From JAPOUP01 sp026708635 (GTDB lineage: Bacteria > Pseudomonadota > Alphaproteobacteria > Rhodobacterales > Rhodobacteraceae): 64,000 nt of DNA. The notes under the pieces were generated by a model. It had not been told where the DNA came from. It saw only the letters and a list, made by a program, of their open reading frames with translations, and did not search any database. A program made the position numbers and the translations under genes. The stretch is from the NCBI GenBank assembly GCA_965200115.1, contig OZ241336.1, positions 1,240,001 through 1,304,000 on the forward strand, written 5' to 3'. Position 1 is the stretch's first letter; every line of letters starts with the position of its first letter. This document shows positions 17,726 to 26,978 of this stretch, piece by piece.

Positions 17726-18520
17726 TCAAATCTCGTTTGTATCGGGGTAGGTGCCGACGACATGCTGGTCGAAGTCCATCAGCGATCCGGTCACGACCCC
17801 CGACTCCGGCCCCAGAAGAAACGCGGCCTGTTTCGCAACATGTTCAGGTTTCACCAGCATTCCGAACGGCATGTTGGCTTCCGCGCCCTCCAGCCAGCCG
17901 GGCTCGCGGTCATGCCATTTGCGCTGGATGGCGTCCTCTCCCGGCGTGTCCATCCAGCCGACGTTGATGCCATTCACCCTTATCCGGTGCTTCGCCAAGG
18001 CACCGGCGGCGTTCTTGGTAACGCCGCCAAGCGCCGCCTTGGACGCCACGTAAGGGGCAAGGAATGGCATACCGCCGTATATCACGATGCTGAGGATATT
18101 AACGCAGGAGCCGACGTGACCGGACTCGATGCAATGCCTGGCGAACGCCTGCAGGGCGAAGAACGGTCCCTTTGCGTTCGGATCCATAATCGCGTCCCAC
18201 TGGTCGGGCGTCGTGTCGAGAATCGAGCCGCGATCGGTGTTGGCAGCGCAGTTAACGAGCGCGTTCACCGGTCCGATAAGCTCGGACGCCCGCGCGACCA
18301 TCGTCCGGACCTGATCCACGTCTCCCATCTCGATCGGCAGTGTATGGACGTCGATGCCGGACGCCTTGAGCCGCGCCACCGCCGCCGCGCCTTTCGTACG
18401 GTCCCGGGAAGTGATCACGATGCGACGGCACCCCTGCGCTATAAGTTCCCGCGCTATGGCGAGGCCAAGTCCCTGGGATCCTCCGGTCACCAAGGCCCCG
18501 GTCTGCCGATGGGCCCCCAT
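17726..18520 (-). CDS. Short-chain dehydrogenase/reductase of the inositol operon
   Basis: A classical SDR of 264 residues: ALVTGGSQGLGLAIARELIAQG for NAD(P) binding, LVNCAANTDRG (NNAG-type motif), and the catalytic YVASKAALGG with serine in NILSIV. The substrate is likely a polyol or inositol stereoisomer, judged from the operon; the sequence alone does not tell. The ATG at 18520 follows the ABC ATPase stop by one base, with GAGG nine bases upstream; longer starts would run into that gene. Confidence 0.88.
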   Translation of the reverse strand: MGAHRQTGALVTGGSQGLGLAIARELIAQGCRRIVITSRDRTKGAAAVARLKASGIDVHTLPIEMGDVDQVRTMVARASELIGPVNALVNCAANTDRGSILDTTPDQWDAIMDPNAKGPFFALQAFARHCIESGHVGSCVNILSIVIYGGMPFLAPYVASKAALGGVTKNAAGALAKHRIRVNGINVGWMDTPGEDAIQRKWHDREPGWLEGAEANMPFGMLVKPEHVAKQAAFLLGPESGVVTGSLMDFDQHVVGTYPDTNEI

Positions 18521-18521
18521 C

Positions 18522-19298
18522 CTATGCCGCCTCGGCATATTCGGGCTGCGTCTTGGCGCCCGTAATGTAGGCGACGACATCCTGTCCGTCGGTTTCATTT
18601 TTCAGGAGGTTGGCACAGATCCGGCCCCGGCGGAATACGACGATACGATCGACTAGGTCGAACACCTGCCGCATATTGTGGCTTATGAGGATCAGCGGTT
18701 CACCCTGTGTCTTCAGCGTCCTGATGATATTCTCCACCTGCTCGGTTTCCTGCACCCCGAGAGCCGCCGTCGGCTCGTCCATGATCGTCAGCCGCGAATG
18801 AAACGTCGCCGTTCGCGCGATCGCGACGCACTGCCTCTGTCCGCCTGACATATTGCGTATGGTATTGCGGATGTCGGGAATTTTCACCGCCGTCTTCTTC
18901 AGTCCGGCCAGCGTCGCGTCGCGCATGGCCCGATAGTCCAGCACGCGGAACGGGCCGAGAAAGTCCAGTCGGGTGATTTCCCGCCCGAGGAAAAGATTGT
19001 CGGGCACGTCCAGGTCGTCCGCGAGCGCGAGGGTCTGGAATACCGTCTCGATTCCCGCCTCCCTTGCCTCCAGCGGTCCCGCGAAGTTCACGTCCTCGCC
19101 ATAGAGCCGTATCCTGCCCCGGGTACGTTGCTCCACGCCGGTGATCTGGCGGACGAAGGTGGATTTACCGGCGCCGTTATCGCCCATGATCGCGACATGC
19201 TCTCCTTTCCGGAGCTCAAAATCCGCGCCTTCAAGAGCCTGCACGCCGCCGTAATGTTTGGTCAGGTCCTCGGTCTTCAGGACGATTTCATCACTCAT
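18522..19298 (-). CDS. Sugar ABC transporter ATP-binding protein (single ATPase domain)
   Basis: 258 residues with one nucleotide-binding domain: Walker A GDNGAGKST, signature NMSGGQRQCVAIART, Walker B LTIMDEPTAALG and switch histidine ILISHNM. Carbohydrate CUT2 ATPases of the RbsA type have two domains; this is the one-domain FrcA-like form that works as a homodimer with FrcC-like permeases. It lies 16 bp after the permease gene. Predicted cytoplasmic motor for inositol uptake. Confidence 0.92.
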   Translation of the reverse strand: MSDEIVLKTEDLTKHYGGVQALEGADFELRKGEHVAIMGDNGAGKSTFVRQITGVEQRTRGRIRLYGEDVNFAGPLEAREAGIETVFQTLALADDLDVPDNLFLGREITRLDFLGPFRVLDYRAMRDATLAGLKKTAVKIPDIRNTIRNMSGGQRQCVAIARTATFHSRLTIMDEPTAALGVQETEQVENIIRTLKTQGEPLILISHNMRQVFDLVDRIVVFRRGRICANLLKNETDGQDVVAYITGAKTQPEYAEAA

Positions 19299-19314
19299 CT
19301 CGGGTCCTCCCGGA

Positions 19315-20397
19315 TCACGATTTCATTGCGGCGCGATGCTGGCGCCACTGGTCGAGCACCACGGCCGCCACGATTATCCCACCCTTGACCATTTCCTGGT
19401 AGAATGCATCCAGGCGCAGATAGGTGAAACCGGAAATGATCACGCCGAAGATCAGCGCCCCCAGAACGGTGCCGACGATCGATCCGCGTCCGCCGGCGAG
19501 GGAAACCCCTCCGATGACGGCCATGGCGATCGCGTCCAACTCGTACACGAGTCCCATTCCCGACTGGGCCGTGAGATTCTTCGAACTCAGGACGATTGCC
19601 GCGAATGACGCCAGCATACCGGCGATGGTGTAGACCAGCACCTTGTGCCGGGCGACGGCGATGCCGCTCATGCGGGCCGCGTCCTCGTTCGATCCGATGG
19701 CGTATGTATGCTTGCCGTAGACCGTGAATTTCAGGATCAGGTGGAACAGTAACGCCAGAAGCACAAACCAGACGACAGGCATCATGCCGCTGCCTATCGA
19801 GGCGTACTGGTCGGTCGGGAAGCTGATGGGATTTCCGTGTGACCACCATTTCGCCACGCCCCGGGCGGACACCATCATACCCAGGGTCGCGATAAACGGT
19901 GGAATCCGGGTGTAGGCGATCAAGAGTCCGTTTATTCCCCCGGCGACGAGACCGCAGCCGAGGCCCACGAGCATCGGCACGACAACGGGAAGGTCCATGG
20001 CCCAAAGGCCGAAGATCGCCTTCGGGTTGGGGTTTCCGTTAACCAGTTCCGTCTGCCCGAAACTCATCGCGATCATTGCCGTTGCGCCGACGATCGAGCC
20101 GGAACTCAGGTCGATTCCGCCGGTGATGATCACCTGCGTCACGCCAATCGCGATGATACCGATGATCGAGACCTGCAGGATGATGATCCTCAGGCGCGCT
20201 TCGTTGAAGATGGAATCGAACCGGTCATTGGTGTCGAACAGGAGGCTCTGGCCCTTCATGTAGGGAAGCAGCTGTCCCAGCGCCTCGAAGATGGCGACTA
20301 TCAGGATAAGCGCAATGAATATGTTGACTTCATTAGGCCAGGCGCGCTTGCTCCTGTCGAACGCCAGCCCTCCCGTCCCATGCGTCGTCTCAGCCAT
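19315..20397 (-). CDS. Sugar (CUT2) ABC transporter permease
   Basis: About 360 residues with many hydrophobic helices. Family motifs include GITQ-like GVTQVIITGGIDLSSGSIVG, GLINGLLIAYTRIPPFIATLG and GGVSLAGGRGSIVGTVLGALI, the BPD-transp-2 signature of RbsC/FrcC permeases. I start at the ATG at 20397 (MAETTHGTGG); the 23 residues upstream in frame are not family-like. It forms the membrane channel for the binding protein next to it. Confidence 0.92.
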   Translation of the reverse strand: MAETTHGTGGLAFDRSKRAWPNEVNIFIALILIVAIFEALGQLLPYMKGQSLLFDTNDRFDSIFNEARLRIIILQVSIIGIIAIGVTQVIITGGIDLSSGSIVGATAMIAMSFGQTELVNGNPNPKAIFGLWAMDLPVVVPMLVGLGCGLVAGGINGLLIAYTRIPPFIATLGMMVSARGVAKWWSHGNPISFPTDQYASIGSGMMPVVWFVLLALLFHLILKFTVYGKHTYAIGSNEDAARMSGIAVARHKVLVYTIAGMLASFAAIVLSSKNLTAQSGMGLVYELDAIAMAVIGGVSLAGGRGSIVGTVLGALIFGVIISGFTYLRLDAFYQEMVKGGIIVAAVVLDQWRQHRAAMKS

Positions 20398-20486
20398 GGC
20401 TCCGGCACCCCCGATGTTTGGACAGATAAAATGGAAAAGGCCTGGATGACGTGACGGGCGGCGCACGTGGCGCCGCCCGCTTGAGT

Positions 20487-21425
20487 TCAGTTCCTCGCGA
20501 GGAACTGGTCGATGTTGGACGGTACGACCAGCTGGAAGGGAATGTAGACTTTCTGGGCGACGTCCTCTCCGTTCGCGATCGCGATCGCGGTATCGACGGA
20601 GCCCGCGCCCTGTCCGACCGCGTCCTGGAACACGGTCACGTCCAGATCACCCGCCTGCATCGCGAGCAGCGCGTCTTGGGACGCGTCGACGCCGGTCACG
20701 ACAACGTCGGCCATGCCGATGCCCGCGGCTTTCATCGCCTGAATCGCTCCGATAGCCATCTCATCGTTGTTCGCGAAGACGACATCGAACTCCTCACCGG
20801 CCGAAAGCCAGTTCGTCATCAGGTTCTGCGCCTCTTCACGATTCCAGTTCGCGGTCTGCCTGTCGATAATGGAAATGAAACTGCACATGTCCATGCCAAT
20901 GACGTCGTCGACGTCTTTCGTACGCTGAACGGCGGCTTGATTCGAAAGCTGGCCCATCAGCAGGTATCCCCGCGCACCGCCGGCCTTTCCCGCGGCGCGC
21001 AGCAGTTTGCAGCCCTCGAAAGCCGCCAGTGTACCCGACTCGATCTCGTTCGAGGCCACAAACGCCTGGGTCGAGGGAAGGGTGTCGACGTTATCCGGTT
21101 CGCGGTTCACGAACACCAGCGGCACGTTACCGGCCGCCGCTGACATGGCCTCACCCGCCGAGGTATCGACGATATTCACGATGATCGCGTCGACGCCGGC
21201 GGCAACGAAATTGGTGACCTGGTCAAGCTGCTTGGCGACATCGTCGGCCGCGTCCTCGACCTGCAGGTCGACGCCGCTCAGAGACGCGGCGTGCTCGGTC
21301 ATTCCATTGCGCATGACCGTCAGCCAGTTGTCGTCGAAACGCGCGATTGTGGCGCCTATGGTCTGGGCCGCGGCACCGGTGCCCATCAGGGCGAGCAAGC
21401 CCGCGCCAATCAGAATTCTTTTCAT
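20487..21425 (-). CDS. Periplasmic sugar-binding protein (RbsB-like)
   Basis: 312 residues with a signal peptide (MKRILIGAGLLALMGTGAAA, cleavage near residue 20), then a type-1 periplasmic-binding fold: WLTVMRNGMTEHAA, VDAIIVNIVDTS, VVFANNDEMAIGAIQAMKAAG, DVVVTGVDAS. It delivers the sugar, probably inositol, to the ABC permease. Start at 21425, because the signal peptide begins there. It sits between the isomerase and the permease gene in the same operon. Confidence 0.92.
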   Translation of the reverse strand: MKRILIGAGLLALMGTGAAAQTIGATIARFDDNWLTVMRNGMTEHAASLSGVDLQVEDAADDVAKQLDQVTNFVAAGVDAIIVNIVDTSAGEAMSAAAGNVPLVFVNREPDNVDTLPSTQAFVASNEIESGTLAAFEGCKLLRAAGKAGGARGYLLMGQLSNQAAVQRTKDVDDVIGMDMCSFISIIDRQTANWNREEAQNLMTNWLSAGEEFDVVFANNDEMAIGAIQAMKAAGIGMADVVVTGVDASQDALLAMQAGDLDVTVFQDAVGQGAGSVDTAIAIANGEDVAQKVYIPFQLVVPSNIDQFLARN

Positions 21426-21518
21426 TTCGGTACTCCTGTTGATTGCCGGTGTCCGGCGCACCGCTCATATGAATTGCCGGAAGCCCGTTTCCGGGCGGCT
21501 GTCCACCTTGCTCGTATG

Positions 21519-22337
21519 TCATGCGGCTCTATCGGCCGGATCCGAGAAGATGAATTCAAACGACCGGGCCAGATCCCCTGCCGGGTCGCGTGACGCGTGT
21601 ACGCACGGAGCGAAGGCCTCAATCGAGACCGGGCCGCTATATCCCGCGTTCCTAAGTTCCCTCACCTGAACGGCACTGCCCAGCCGGTCGCGCGCATCCA
21701 CCAGCGCGCGGTGCGGATCACGCAGGTCATGCAGGGCCGGTTCCGTCTCGATTACGCCTGAGACATGCACGATTCCGGTATGTCCGGCAAACATCGGTTC
21801 ACCTCCCGCAAGCCTGTGATGGAATGTGTCATGGACCAGCCGGAACCGTTCCGCCAACCCCAGCGCCTCGATGGCGTCGACCGCCTCGGACTTGCGCCTC
21901 AGCGAGCAAATCCCGAAACCCAACGGTTCCACGAGCCCGACCAGCTGACGCTCCGCGAGCATCGGCGCGAGTTCACGTAACGCCACGCGCAGGTTCGCCT
22001 GACGCTCGCCGTTGCCGCAGCCAAGTCCGTCGCTTCGGGGAATAAGCGTCACCGCCTCGGCACCACAGGCGGCGGCGGTGTCAATCAGCCCCGCGGCCTC
22101 CGCCCGCCTGCGGTCCGACCAGTCGTTGAACGCCTTTAACTCGGCCAGGGCCAGAACGCGCACGCCGGCGTCCCGCGCCACGAACCTCACCCGGGCCGGA
22201 TCGTCTCCCGCGAAAAGCGATCCGGACAGGTCATTTCGGAACTCGACCCCCGCGCAGCCGATAGACCGCGCAAGCCCGATAAAGTCGTCCCAGCGCCACC
22301 CGGGCACTGACATATGGTTCAGCGCACGGGGCAGCAT
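21519..22337 (-). CDS. TIM-barrel isomerase/epimerase, IolI-like
   Basis: 272 residues of the xylose isomerase-like TIM-barrel superfamily: IGCAGVEFRND near the first strand, GAEAVTLIPRSDG, VGLVEPLGF with the metal glutamate, FRLVHDTFHHRLAG and VSIEAFAP. In B. subtilis IolI interconverts keto-inositols; that role fits this operon but is inferred. Another barrel enzyme, iolE, lies at 56.4 kb. It is the second gene of the operon, after the LacI regulator. Confidence 0.75.
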   Translation of the reverse strand: MLPRALNHMSVPGWRWDDFIGLARSIGCAGVEFRNDLSGSLFAGDDPARVRFVARDAGVRVLALAELKAFNDWSDRRRAEAAGLIDTAAACGAEAVTLIPRSDGLGCGNGERQANLRVALRELAPMLAERQLVGLVEPLGFGICSLRRKSEAVDAIEALGLAERFRLVHDTFHHRLAGGEPMFAGHTGIVHVSGVIETEPALHDLRDPHRALVDARDRLGSAVQVRELRNAGYSGPVSIEAFAPCVHASRDPAGDLARSFEFIFSDPADRAA

Positions 22338-22494
22338 GCTCCGTTCACCATAATACCTCCCCGCGCCGAACGGTGCGACGCAAAACCAGAACGGAAAACT
22401 GAAGGATCGTGCCCTAGTGCGTCAATCATCAGCCAGCGATAAGGCGTCATGCATGCGAGAATCGCGGCCCCCCGGATGATGTGTTTCTATCATT

Positions 22495-23526
22495 TCATAC
22501 GGATTCCGGTACATGGATGACAGGCTCTAGAAAGAGCTGGCTCGGTACGTTTCCGTCTCTCCCGAGTATGGCCGTCTTCACCATCCCGGTAAGGTCCGAG
22601 CAGAGCCGGTGTAACGGCGTGGCGATAACCATCGTCAGATATCCGTCGCGGAGCGCGCCGCGTGACTCGGGGGTGAGTTCGTTGACGACAAGCGCTACAT
22701 GGCCTGGCTGCCGAACCTCGCGCAGCGCCTGGATGGCGCCCTCCATCCCGCCGCCCGCCAGATAAAGTCCGGCGACGTCCGGGTGACGTGCGAGCAGATC
22801 GAGCGTTGCCTCGTAAGTCAGTTGGCGGGTTTCGAGATTGACGAGCGTGTCAAGTATCGTGAACTGGGGCCTGGCCTCCCGGAAGAAACTGCGGAACCCC
22901 GTTTCACGAAGCTCGTGCCCGTGCCATCGGTGACCGCCCACGAATATCGCGATCTTTCCGGGCCGTCGCGCCGCCGTCGCCAGCATCCACGCCGCGATTC
23001 GTCCGACTTTCAGGTTGTTGAGTCCAATATAGCTAAGCCGCTCACCCTGCGCGAAGTCATTCAACAGGGCAATGACGGGCATCCCGTGGTCTTTCAGGTC
23101 GAGAACCGCTTCGGTGACCGAGTGGTGATTGACCGCGGTCGCCGCGACCGCGTCCACCCGGCCCTTCATTTTCCGCAGCAGACCGGCCACTTCGGGCGGA
23201 GACTGCGAGGAGGCGAATTCTATCACCGTGCGTCCGCGGATGCCCGGGTGCTGGCGCGCCGCGCGTTCGGCCTCCTCTCCCAACGCCCTGTAGAAGGCCT
23301 GCCGTTCTTTCTGCAGGACGTAGCCGATCCGCAGTTCGGGCAGGTCCGCTCGGAGCCGCTGCTCGATCAGGTTGGTGGCGTGGTATCCTATGCGATGCGC
23401 GGCCTCGCACACCTTTCGCGCCGTTTCCTCGCGGACCCTTAGCCGACCGTTGAGCACCCGGTCCACCGTAGCGACGCTGACGGCGGCTTCGTCGGCGATG
23501 TCCTGAATGGTCGGTCGCTTTGCCAT
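22495..23526 (-). CDS. LacI-family regulator of the inositol operon
   Basis: 343 residues: N-terminal helix-turn-helix TIQDIADEAAVSVATVDRVLNGR followed by a periplasmic-binding-like sensor domain (IGYVLQKERQAFYRALGEEAERA; VGRIAAWMLATAARRPGKIAIF; DVAGLYLAGGGMEGAIQALRE). It is the first gene of the minus-strand run and probably senses an inositol catabolite. A 157-bp gap separates it from the isomerase, enough for a promoter and operators. Alphaproteobacteria often use RpiR-type IolR instead, so a LacI regulator here is a variation. Confidence 0.9.
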   Translation of the reverse strand: MAKRPTIQDIADEAAVSVATVDRVLNGRLRVREETARKVCEAAHRIGYHATNLIEQRLRADLPELRIGYVLQKERQAFYRALGEEAERAARQHPGIRGRTVIEFASSQSPPEVAGLLRKMKGRVDAVAATAVNHHSVTEAVLDLKDHGMPVIALLNDFAQGERLSYIGLNNLKVGRIAAWMLATAARRPGKIAIFVGGHRWHGHELRETGFRSFFREARPQFTILDTLVNLETRQLTYEATLDLLARHPDVAGLYLAGGGMEGAIQALREVRQPGHVALVVNELTPESRGALRDGYLTMVIATPLHRLCSDLTGMVKTAILGRDGNVPSQLFLEPVIHVPESV

Positions 23527-23580
23527 ATTTTATCTCATCGCGGATGGAGTTCCATCAATTCTGTCTATCAGACATCGGCG

Positions 23581-23602
23581 ATTCCTGATTGGAAATCAGA
23601 AT
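23581..23602. promoter_or_regulatory. Inverted repeat upstream of the LacI gene
   Basis: CTGATT, three bases, AATCAG, flanked by ATT and AAT with one extra base: an imperfect 22-bp palindrome 55-76 bp before the start codon. It could be an autoregulatory operator; it lacks the central CG typical of LacI sites. Confidence 0.35.
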
Positions 23603-23800
23603 GCAAGAGAAAAATCCGGCCTTCAATGAGGAACGAAACGTCAATAATGACAGCGGTTTACCGGGATGCAGGCGCAGGGAGCGCAACTGGGGCGAATGAC
23701 ATCAGGCGCCATATTGAGACCCGGAGGGGCCCGTTCTCACCTCATTATGACGTTCCGCCGAATTTCGGATGCGGGCGACGCGATGCGCGGCAATTCACTT

Positions 23801-23860
23801 TCGCGGCCACGGCCACCACTTCGCGGCCACGGCCACCACTTCGCGGCCACGGCCACCACC
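23801..23860. repeat. Tandem repeat, three copies of a 20-bp unit
   Basis: The unit tcgcggccacggccaccact is repeated three times without spacers; the third copy differs in its last base. It lies in a gap of about 520 bp between the LacI gene and the antitoxin gene. Within the unit, ggccac is itself repeated. No coding function is evident and no gene was found in the gap. Confidence 0.9.
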
Positions 23861-24051
23861 ATGAATGGCACGCCGCTCTCGCGTCCGGCGGGGAGATTGG
23901 CTCTCTTCCGAACGACACATGCGGATACGACGAATCGACCGTGTTCGTCGAGTCAGATCATACCCAAAAAAATTGAACTGCACGCCGCAAGACTATCTCC
24001 GGTTGTCATGTTCCCGTTTTGCCGGTAAGATTTCCGGAAATAGAGGATGCC

Positions 24052-24336
24052 ATGACCAGCACCGAACCTTCTCCCGTCTCCCGGTGGCGCAAGCGCCGTC
24101 GGCGGCAGGGATTCATGCGTGTCGAGATCCAGGTCCGGAAGGAGGACGCCGTACTCGTGCGCGGCGTCGCCACGGCACTGGGCGATCCCGAGCGCGAGAC
24201 CGAGATACGCGCCGTTCTCCGCGAGAGGATCGCCACGCCGCGCTCCGGAGGGCTCAAGGCATTGCTGGCCTCCGCGCCGCTTGAGGGGATCGATCTCGAA
24301 CGCCCTCGCGACTTCGGACGCGGCGCGGCACTGTGA
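24052..24336 (+). CDS. Antitoxin of a VapBC-type pair
   Basis: 94 residues. The middle reads VEIQVRKEDAVLVRGVATALGDPERETEIRAVLRE, a ribbon-helix-helix-like segment. The C-terminus KALLASAPLEGIDLERPRDFGR is typical of antitoxins that wrap the PIN toxin. It would neutralise VapC and repress the operon. GAGGATGCC lies just before the ATG at 24052. Its stop overlaps the toxin start by four bases (GTGA), the usual coupling that keeps antitoxin in excess. Confidence 0.8.
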   Translation: MTSTEPSPVSRWRKRRRRQGFMRVEIQVRKEDAVLVRGVATALGDPERETEIRAVLRERIATPRSGGLKALLASAPLEGIDLERPRDFGRGAAL

Positions 24337-24746
24337 CCTTCCTGATCGACACGAACGTCATCTCCGAGGTCCGCAGGGGCGATCGATGCGACCCGACCGT
24401 CGCGGCTTGGTGGAAAGGCGTCGAAGAGGGGGATCTGTGGCTAAGCCCCTTGGTGCTGGGCGAGATCCGCAAGGGCGTGGAACTCGCCCGCCACCGCGAT
24501 CCCCAAAGGGCCGAAGCGCTTGAGGCTTGGCTCGCCGACGTGATGTCGGGCTTCGGCGATCGCGTCCTGCCCGTGGATACGGCCGTTGCCGAGCAGTGGG
24601 GCAGGACGAACGCGATCCGCACCGTGCCGGTCGTGGAGGGGCTTCTGGCCGCGACGGCCAAGGCCAACGGCTTGACGCTCGTCACGCGCAACGTGGCGGA
24701 TGTGGCGGGACTGGACGTGGACACGCTGAACCCGTTCGAAGCCTGA
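24333..24746 (+). CDS. vapC: VapC-type PIN-domain toxin
   Basis: 137 residues starting at GTG. PIN motifs are visible: LIDTNVISE with D6, GEIRKGVE with E44, DTAVAEQWG with D82, and VEGLLAATAKANGLTLVTRN. PIN toxins cut tRNA or rRNA with Mg2+. The acidic residue in the fourth motif is usually D (xxDALIAATA), whereas here it is E102, so activity is likely but not certain. It has no linked mobile element, but lies in an accessory stretch. Confidence 0.9.
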   Translation: MTFLIDTNVISEVRRGDRCDPTVAAWWKGVEEGDLWLSPLVLGEIRKGVELARHRDPQRAEALEAWLADVMSGFGDRVLPVDTAVAEQWGRTNAIRTVPVVEGLLAATAKANGLTLVTRNVADVAGLDVDTLNPFEA

Positions 24747-25259
24747 ACATCCATCCCATCCCGGACAACGCCGTGGCCGGAGCGGGACATTGGGAGACCG
24801 AACCCAGAAACAGACCGAGAGAGACAGTTCGCCTCGCGCGGAACCGCTGTCAGATGCTGTCGGAACGTCCGTCAGGTGCGCCAGACTCCGCACCCCCCGG
24901 TTAGCGGGAACTGCTGCGGCGTTCCAGAAACCGCTTGAACATCCTATCCCCAGTCCCGACAATTGGAACTATCCGTGTCGGCTGATTGGAAGTCAAGAGA
25001 TCGCGATCCGGAAGGCCCGGGCAGGGAAAGACTTCCCTTGCGCACAAACCCATAACCTCGGGCGAACCCTGTGAGCGGGGGAATTCCCCGCAGTCCACCA
25101 TGTCATTGCGACAGGATGGAGTGGCCAGGGCATGAAGCCAGGGACATGCCTGCGCCCGTCGCTGGCCCGGACATGTTCGGGTGATCCGCGTTCCGCTTCC
25201 TCGGCGGGAGGAAATTCCCTCCTCCGGACGATGGGCTACCCGGATGACGAGGCAAAGTG
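24747..25259. other. 510-bp region without a recognisable gene
   Basis: No frame shows family motifs. It separates the toxin gene from the FAD oxidoreductase gene and may hold the promoter of the latter. GGGAGGAAATTCCCTCC near 25210 is an imperfect palindrome. Confidence 0.5.
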
Positions 25260-26462
25260 ATGCCCAACAGCTATGATGTCGTGATTGTTGGAGGGGCTGC
25301 CATAGGCTCCTCCATCGCGTATTTCCTGACTTCCAGCACCGATTTCAACGGCTCGGTCCTGATGATCGAGCGCGACCCGAGCTTCGCGCGTGCATCCACC
25401 TCGCTCAGCGCCTCGGCAATCCGTAACCAGTTCTCAAACCCGGTGAATGTGCGGATCGGACAGTTCGGCACGCAGTTCATCCGCGGGTTTGCCGAAACGA
25501 TGGAGGTGAACGGCGAAAAACCGGATCTGGCCTTTCACGAGAGCGGGTATCTGTTTCTGGCGTCTACCAACGAGCAGGTCCGGATTTTGCGCGAAAACCA
25601 TGCGGTCCAGAAATCACTCGGCGCGGACGTGGTGCTTTGGGATCCGGACCGGATCAAGTCAGCCTTCCCGCATATCAAGGTGAATGACCTGAAACTGGCC
25701 AGCTACGGACAGTCGGGCGAGGGTTGGTTTTCCAACACCGCGCTGATGGACGGATTCCGCAGGAAGGCGCGCGCGCAGGGAGCCGATTACCTGATCGACG
25801 AGGTGGTGGACATCCTCCGCGATGGGGACCTTATCACCGGCACCGTTCTGAAAAGCGGGCGAGCCATTGCCTGTGGAACGCTGGTAAACGCATCTGGACC
25901 CCGTGCGGCGCAGGTCGCCGCGATGGCTGGCCTTTACGTTCCGGTTGAGCCGCGCAAGCGTTCACTATTCGTCATTGACTGCGCCAACTCGCCCGAGGGT
26001 AGCGCCAATGTGAACCATGGCCGCCTGCCGCTAATGATCGACCCATCGGGTACTTTCTGCCGGCCTGAGGGTAAATACTTTCTCGCGGGGACGGTGCCCA
26101 CCGAGGATCCGGCGGTGGAATGGGACGATTTTGAAGTGCGCCACGACGAATTTGAGCGGATCTGGATGGATCTCTACGAACGGTCCGAGGCGTTCGAGGC
26201 CGTAAAGCTGGTGAATTCCTGGGCCGGGCATTACGCGTTCAACACCCTCGATCACAACGTGATTGCCGGGCCGCACAACGAGGTTGCGAATTTCATCTTC
26301 GCCAACGGTTTTTCCGGGCATGGGCTGCAGCAATCCCCTGCCATCGGACGCGGGATTGCGGAGTGGATCACCTATGGCGAATTCCGTTCGCTCGATCTGA
26401 GGGAAATCGGCTATGGTAGAATTGTTCGCAATGAGCCGTTCCCTGAAAAGGCGGTGATCTGA
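25260..26462 (+). CDS. FAD-dependent oxidoreductase (DAO superfamily, FOXRED1-like)
   Basis: 400 residues: N-terminal dinucleotide-binding VVIVGGAAIGSSIAYFL, then STSLSASAIRNQFS, ALMDGFRRKARAQGADY, LVNASGPRAAQVAAMAG, and the C-terminal NFIFANGFSGHGLQQSPAIGRGIAEW, which is characteristic of the FOXRED1-like branch of the D-amino-acid/sarcosine oxidase superfamily. The substrate is probably an amine or N-methyl amino acid, as it lies 840 bp before soxB. ATG at 25260 follows an in-frame GTG. Confidence 0.85.
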   Translation: MPNSYDVVIVGGAAIGSSIAYFLTSSTDFNGSVLMIERDPSFARASTSLSASAIRNQFSNPVNVRIGQFGTQFIRGFAETMEVNGEKPDLAFHESGYLFLASTNEQVRILRENHAVQKSLGADVVLWDPDRIKSAFPHIKVNDLKLASYGQSGEGWFSNTALMDGFRRKARAQGADYLIDEVVDILRDGDLITGTVLKSGRAIACGTLVNASGPRAAQVAAMAGLYVPVEPRKRSLFVIDCANSPEGSANVNHGRLPLMIDPSGTFCRPEGKYFLAGTVPTEDPAVEWDDFEVRHDEFERIWMDLYERSEAFEAVKLVNSWAGHYAFNTLDHNVIAGPHNEVANFIFANGFSGHGLQQSPAIGRGIAEWITYGEFRSLDLREIGYGRIVRNEPFPEKAVI

Positions 26463-26505
26463 CCACAATCACGAATATGATCCGTGAACGGTTCGATAGT
26501 CACCG

Positions 26506-26871
26506 CTAAATTGGCTGAAAGCGTTCCACGCTTCCGTGCGGCACGCCTCGATCCGAGGCGCCGCTGACGAATTGCCAACCCTGACTCTTCCGAACCGCCG
26601 CGACATGATTCCGCCTCCTGACGAACGGCTTCACATACACCGTCGGGATCAGCCTGCATTCATGACCCAGGTCGATGATCGCACGTCCCCAGTGGCGGGC
26701 GCCGCCGCAGGCCTCCATCACCACCAGGCACGAAGGCGCTTCGGACGGAAACGCCGGAAACCGGCCGCGTGAAAGGGTTATGCGGAAGACCGGCGCAACT
26801 TCAGCGGTCGCTCAATGCGGTTGAGAGACCTTCCCTGAAATGTCGATGCCGATGACGGTAGCCCGTGCCAT
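26506..26871 (-). pseudogene. IS110-family transposase relic
   Basis: The minus strand begins MARATVIGIDISGK (the N-terminal DEDD-type motif of IS110 transposases). After a frameshift it continues CLVVMEACGGARHWGRAII and DLGHECRLIPTVYVKPFV, which matches the conserved MEACG...HWAR...LGHEVRLI...YVKPFV block. The KNDAADAEA motif that should follow is decayed (RRRNHVAAV). The rest of the transposase is missing. A clear dead remnant; the flanking 26872-27305 has only a further unidentified relic. Confidence 0.85.
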
Positions 26872-26978
26872 GGACGCTCGCCTCCCTGTTTTCACGCGCG
26901 GTCCGCCCGGCGTTTTCCCTAGCGCGCCGTGACACCGTTCGGACGGGGCGTCCATTCCATCGCTTATGGATCTCGTTC

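Noticed and set aside
23801..23860. Possible CRISPR array
   Set aside because: The 20-bp units are directly adjacent with no spacers and no cas gene is near.
24901..25101. 66-residue minus-strand frame in the gap after the toxin gene
   Set aside because: No motif, no partner gene and no start signal; probably random.
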